From assembly GCA_902167985.1 (NCBI GenBank), contig CABHNZ010000024.1:1-61605 (forward strand): a stretch of 61,605 bases of DNA, written 5' to 3'. A model generated the notes under the pieces. That model was not told the origin of the DNA. It worked only from the letters and a program-made list of their open reading frames with translations, and searched no databases. This stretch comes from Shinella sp. UYSO24. Lineage in GTDB: Bacteria; Pseudomonadota; Alphaproteobacteria; Rhizobiales; Rhizobiaceae. Each line of letters begins with the position of its first letter. The first letter of the stretch is position 1. Below, one piece after another: positions 59,128 through 61,605 of this stretch. The position numbers and the translations under genes were made by a program.

Positions 59128-60060
59128 TGATGACCGCCTCGTTCCATTCCGTTGCGTAAACCCGTGGCAATCGCTTCTCCAGCAGTGCCAGAAGCTCTTC
59201 GCTGGGGTTCTTTATCCCCATTCCGCCCTGAATGGCGGGATCTCGTATCAAGGATGGCTCGGTTGCGAAGCGACGGTTCACCGCCAGCGTCATCTGCGCC
59301 ACCCGTCTTGCAGTTTCGGTATTCTTATCCACCCACTTGGCCGTTGCCGACACGCCAACGAGCGACAGAGGCGCGTTATCGCCCGTCGCCTCGCGCCATT
59401 GATCTGCGACCCGGGCAATCTCCCGATGTCCCTGTGCAATCAGCTGCGTCGAGACGGGCTCGATGGCTATCACCGCTTCGACATCGCCGCGATTGAACAG
59501 CGCAACATTCGACACGGATGGCCCAAAGGAGACCTGAAAATCCTTTTCCAGATCCAGCTTCTGGAGTGCCGCGGCCATTCGAGCGTGGCGATAAGTATCG
59601 CTTGTCGGCAGCTGCGTGGCGATACGCTTGCCCTTGAGGTCGGAGGGATGCTGGTAGGAACTGTCCCCCTTAACGATCCATGAGCCGTGATTGTTGAGCC
59701 GCGAGCCAAAGATCACGAGTTCGGCGCTTTCTGCGCAGCTTCGGCGATTCCGAGGGCGCCGAAAGGGCCGCAATCGAGCGCGCCGCTGACCAGAAGCATC
59801 TGGAACTGGCCCGGGGATCCGTCGATCCAGTCGATATCCAGCCCCGGATCCAATTGAGGGAATTTTGTCAGAAGGTCGTCCTGTACAGTCCCGGCTGTTC
59901 CCGGGCCCGCCTTGCTCATCCTGACAGGCAGCCGCTCTGAGGCGGCGCGCGACAGGCTTGGGAAGAGGGGCAGGGCAAGAGCCGAAGCCGCCATCCCCGC
60001 CAGAACCTGCCGGCGGCCCGCAACTGGGCCGCCCATCTGGTTTTCTTCGGTGCCGGCCAT
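59042..60060 (-). CDS. ABC transporter substrate-binding protein with Tat signal, frame interrupted once
   Basis: Start ATG 60060, overlapping the upstream stop by one base (TGATG). Twin-arginine leader GRRQVLAGMAASALALPLFP. NMT1-like core: PGQFQMLLVSGALDCGPFG, then after one lost base near 59735 AELVIFGSRLNNHGSWIVKG, LKGKRIATQLPTSDTYRHA and GDVEAVIAIEPVSTQLIAQG. Restored length is 339 residues. A Tat rather than Sec signal suggests the protein folds, possibly with a ligand or cofactor, before export. Confidence 0.82.
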
Positions 60061-60919
60061 CAGGCGACGAGCCGCTTGTATTCGCTGGTCCCCTCGGTCA
60101 GGTTCCAGGTCTTCATCCACTCGTAGGTGTATTCGAAGCGTTTTTCATCAAGCGGCTTTGAGTGAGCGTAATGGACGAAATGCGACGCCAGTTCTTCGGG
60201 TGCGAGACGACCATTGAGCTCGGCCACCACATGATGCTTGTAGCGATCAAAATCAGCCCGGATCAAATCGGCAGCCTCGTTGAGCGAAGCGACGTAAGCC
60301 TCACGCTTGTCCGTCGGTACATCCGGCGAGATAACCTCGGACCCTCGATAGAAGTTGACAGCCACGATGTGTGCGCCTTCCTTGAGCGCGAGGCTGATGA
60401 ACGGCTCCATGATGGCGATCGCCTTGAGCTTGCCATCCTTCAGTGACTGGTAGCGTTCGTGAGGCGGGCCGGCATGTTCCACGACGATCGTGTCGCGGGG
60501 GATGGCACCTTCAAGCAGCTGAAGCGTCGTGTAGTGGGAGCCCGTCAGTTCATTGATGCCGACGGCGACGTTTCCAGATCGCGCGGCTCCTGTATGTCAT
60601 CGTCGAAGGTGATGATGGCCTGTGCGGCAACGGCGGGCCTAAGTCCGAAGACCCGACTGCCGCGGGTGCTTTTTTCCGATCGGTCAAGTCCTGCCCATTC
60701 GCAAAGATTATAGGCAGAGGCAGCGCCGGTTTCGTAAAGCGCCTCCTTCTGGCGCTTGAAAGGGTCCTGTGAGGAGCTCTGGGGATCGTACTTGCTGACA
60801 AACTCGACCTTCAGGCCATTCTTTTCAAAGATACCCTCCTCCAGGGCGACGTAGATGGGCAGATCGAAAACGGGGCCATTGGGGGAGAGGGTGAAGCGAT
60901 AGAGCGGTGCGTCCGACAT
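60060..60919 (-). CDS. Binding-protein-like (NMT1/THI5 fold) protein without a signal peptide, frame interrupted once
   Basis: Start ATG 60919 (MSDAPLYRFTLSPNGPVFDL) behind GAGGAGA. There is no hydrophobic or twin-arginine leader, so it is probably cytosolic. It has the NMT1-like opening (LPIYVALEEGIFEKNGLKVEF), then after one A restored near 60577 NVAVGINELTGSHYTTLQLL, EHAGPPHERYQSLKDGKL and ending KRFEYTYEWMKTWNLTEG. Restored length is 286 residues. A cytosolic member of this fold can be an enzyme (THI5, DszB desulfinase) rather than a transport protein. It is the first gene of the operon, coupled by TGATG to the true binding protein. Confidence 0.78.
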
Positions 60920-60979
60920 TTGTGTCTCCTCGAAATCTCGACGACACACCATAATCAGCGCGGATGTTTGGCTATAGAA

Positions 60980-60985
60980 ATTATA
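60980..60985 (-). promoter_or_regulatory. Possible -10 element of the minus-strand ABC operon
   Basis: TATAAT on the minus strand, 60 bases ahead of the start at 60919, in an AT-rich patch. No convincing -35 hexamer was found at the right distance. Confidence 0.3.
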
Positions 60986-61125
60986 GACTAATAATGCCGG
61001 CAAACGGGGTATTTTTTCAACGGTCGCCAAGGATGCAGTGGTTCGGCTTGCCCGAACAGTGTCTGGCCTTTTGCCATGTGGATTCCCACCTCGACCATGT
61101 CGCCGCCGTCATTGGTGCAGGCGGG

Positions 61126-61227
61126 TTAAGGTCGGGCCTGATCGCACGTCTGCCGGTTAAGGGGGGCTTGGGACGAGGCAAGGAAGAGGGCTACCGCGGC
61201 GATATCCTCAGGCTGCCCCGCGCGATC
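61126..61227 (-). pseudogene. Short-chain dehydrogenase/reductase C-terminal remnant
   Basis: DRAGQPEDIAAVALFLASSQAP is the conserved stretch found near the end of classical SDR enzymes, but the expected TGQxxxVDGG is degraded to LNRQTCDQARP and the N-terminal domain is missing. It is a fragment in the 600 bases between the ABC operon and the insertion sequence. No other gene was recognised in 60986-61440. Confidence 0.45.
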
Positions 61228-61440
61228 GCTGATGGCGATCTGAAGGTGGCGGCCGGAAAGGGATAGCCGATTACAGCACCGGATTGAACGGGCTTTTCCA
61301 GCGGGGCTGAGAACGGGGCATTCTGCGACCCGATCTTCATCCCGAAACATAGCAACGCTGCGAATGCATCAAGAAACGTCGCGGCTTGGTCTACCAAAAT
61401 CTCCAGACGGAACTCCGCGGTGCGGTGAAGTGTCCCTTGG

Positions 61441-61473
61441 AAATAAAAGGAGCCCGCCGTTGCCGTGGGCTCC
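61441..61473 (-). terminator. Rho-independent terminator, minus strand
   Basis: GGAGCCC (61467-61473 read on the minus strand) pairs with GGGCTCC (61449-61455) across an 11-base loop and is followed on the minus strand by TTTTATTT. No intact minus-strand gene precedes it in the window, so it may be what is left of a transcript cut by the insertion sequence at the right edge. Confidence 0.65.
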
Positions 61474-61534
61474 GGAGTTCTCGATCTCAGACTGGATCCG
61501 CATTCAATCGGCTGATTGCGTCGGGCCTCATGGC

Positions 61535-61605
61535 TGTTGATTTGCACTGAGAGCTGACCCGGGATTGCGGGAAATTATCACTGAGATTTGACCCATGTTT
61601 CAATC
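61535..61605. mobile_element. Terminus of an IS21-family-like insertion sequence, continuing past the window
   Basis: The sequence from TGTTGATTTG (61535) carries two near-identical 16-base direct repeats, CACTGAGAGCTGACCC (61545-61560) and CACTGAGATTTGACCC (61579-61594), with a 34-base period. Multiple internal terminal repeats of this kind are typical of IS21-family ends, and this wording matches rhizobial IS21 elements as I remember them. The transposase would lie outside the window. Confidence 0.6.

Noticed and set aside
60986..61440. A full-length gene in the region left of the IS end
   Set aside because: Only a short SDR-like stretch was recognisable; the flanking frames do not extend the homology.

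Overview
This window looks like accessory DNA (plasmid or genomic island) from a rhizobial alphaproteobacterium of the Rhizobium/Agrobacterium type. The reasons are: about 60% GC with strong third-position GC; many solute-binding-protein ABC transporters each paired with catabolic enzymes and LysR or Lrp regulators; an alpha-r14 (NfeR1)-like small RNA; and paired CMD-domain proteins of a kind I remember from Agrobacterium vitis. No tRNA, rRNA, CRISPR array or replication origin was seen.

Layout. (1) 1-5342 (+): a flavin monooxygenase cut by the window edge, two CMD/AhpD-like proteins and a complete polar-amino-acid ABC transporter, closed by a clear terminator. (2) 5444-9186: an Lrp/AsnC regulator divergent from a class V PLP enzyme, a persulfide-dioxygenase-like metallo-beta-lactamase protein and a TauE/SafE exporter, which together read as a sulfur-release, oxidation and export module. 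(3) 9187-10435: mostly non-coding, holding the small RNA. (4) 10436-16978: a 2-hydroxyacid dehydrogenase, a second flavin monooxygenase, a questin-oxidase-like protein, an amidohydrolase and a LysR regulator. (5) 17070-23238 (-): an M20 amidohydrolase, a sulfonate/taurine-type ABC transporter and a luciferase-like flavin monooxygenase. (6) 23492-24012: abutting IS30 and IS3 remnants. (7) 24166-28078 (-): amidase, GMC oxidoreductase and TIM-barrel protein. (8) 28303-36250: LysR, a MalEFGK-type sugar transporter, a second TIM-barrel isomerase and a Gfo/Idh/MocA oxidoreductase. (9) 36411-41110: a two-subunit Rieske ring-hydroxylating oxygenase with its reductase, an NTF2-like protein, a small protein and a LysR regulator. 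(10) 41118-43737: a LysR/MFS divergent pair. (11) 44076-53092: an ECF sigma, anti-sigma, TonB receptor, binding protein, siderophore reductase and FecCDE-type siderophore uptake operon. (12) 53236-56925: a periplasmic lactonase-like propeller convergent with a membrane PQQ glucose dehydrogenase. (13) 57477-60919 (-): another sulfonate-type ABC transporter with two binding-protein-like genes. (14) The right edge enters what looks like an IS21-family end.

How the parts may fit together (inference): regions 1-5 resemble uptake and oxidative C-S or C-N cleavage of substituted amino acids or organosulfur compounds, with sulfur disposed of as sulfite. Regions 7-9 resemble uptake and oxidation of a sugar or glycoside, followed by aromatic ring hydroxylation. 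Regions 11-12 serve iron capture and periplasmic glucose oxidation.

A caveat governs the whole annotation. About 30 single-base frame breaks interrupt otherwise well-conserved genes. Nearly all are fixed by restoring one lost base, often in a short homopolymer. I read them as sequencing or assembly errors and annotate those genes as single CDSs spanning the breaks.
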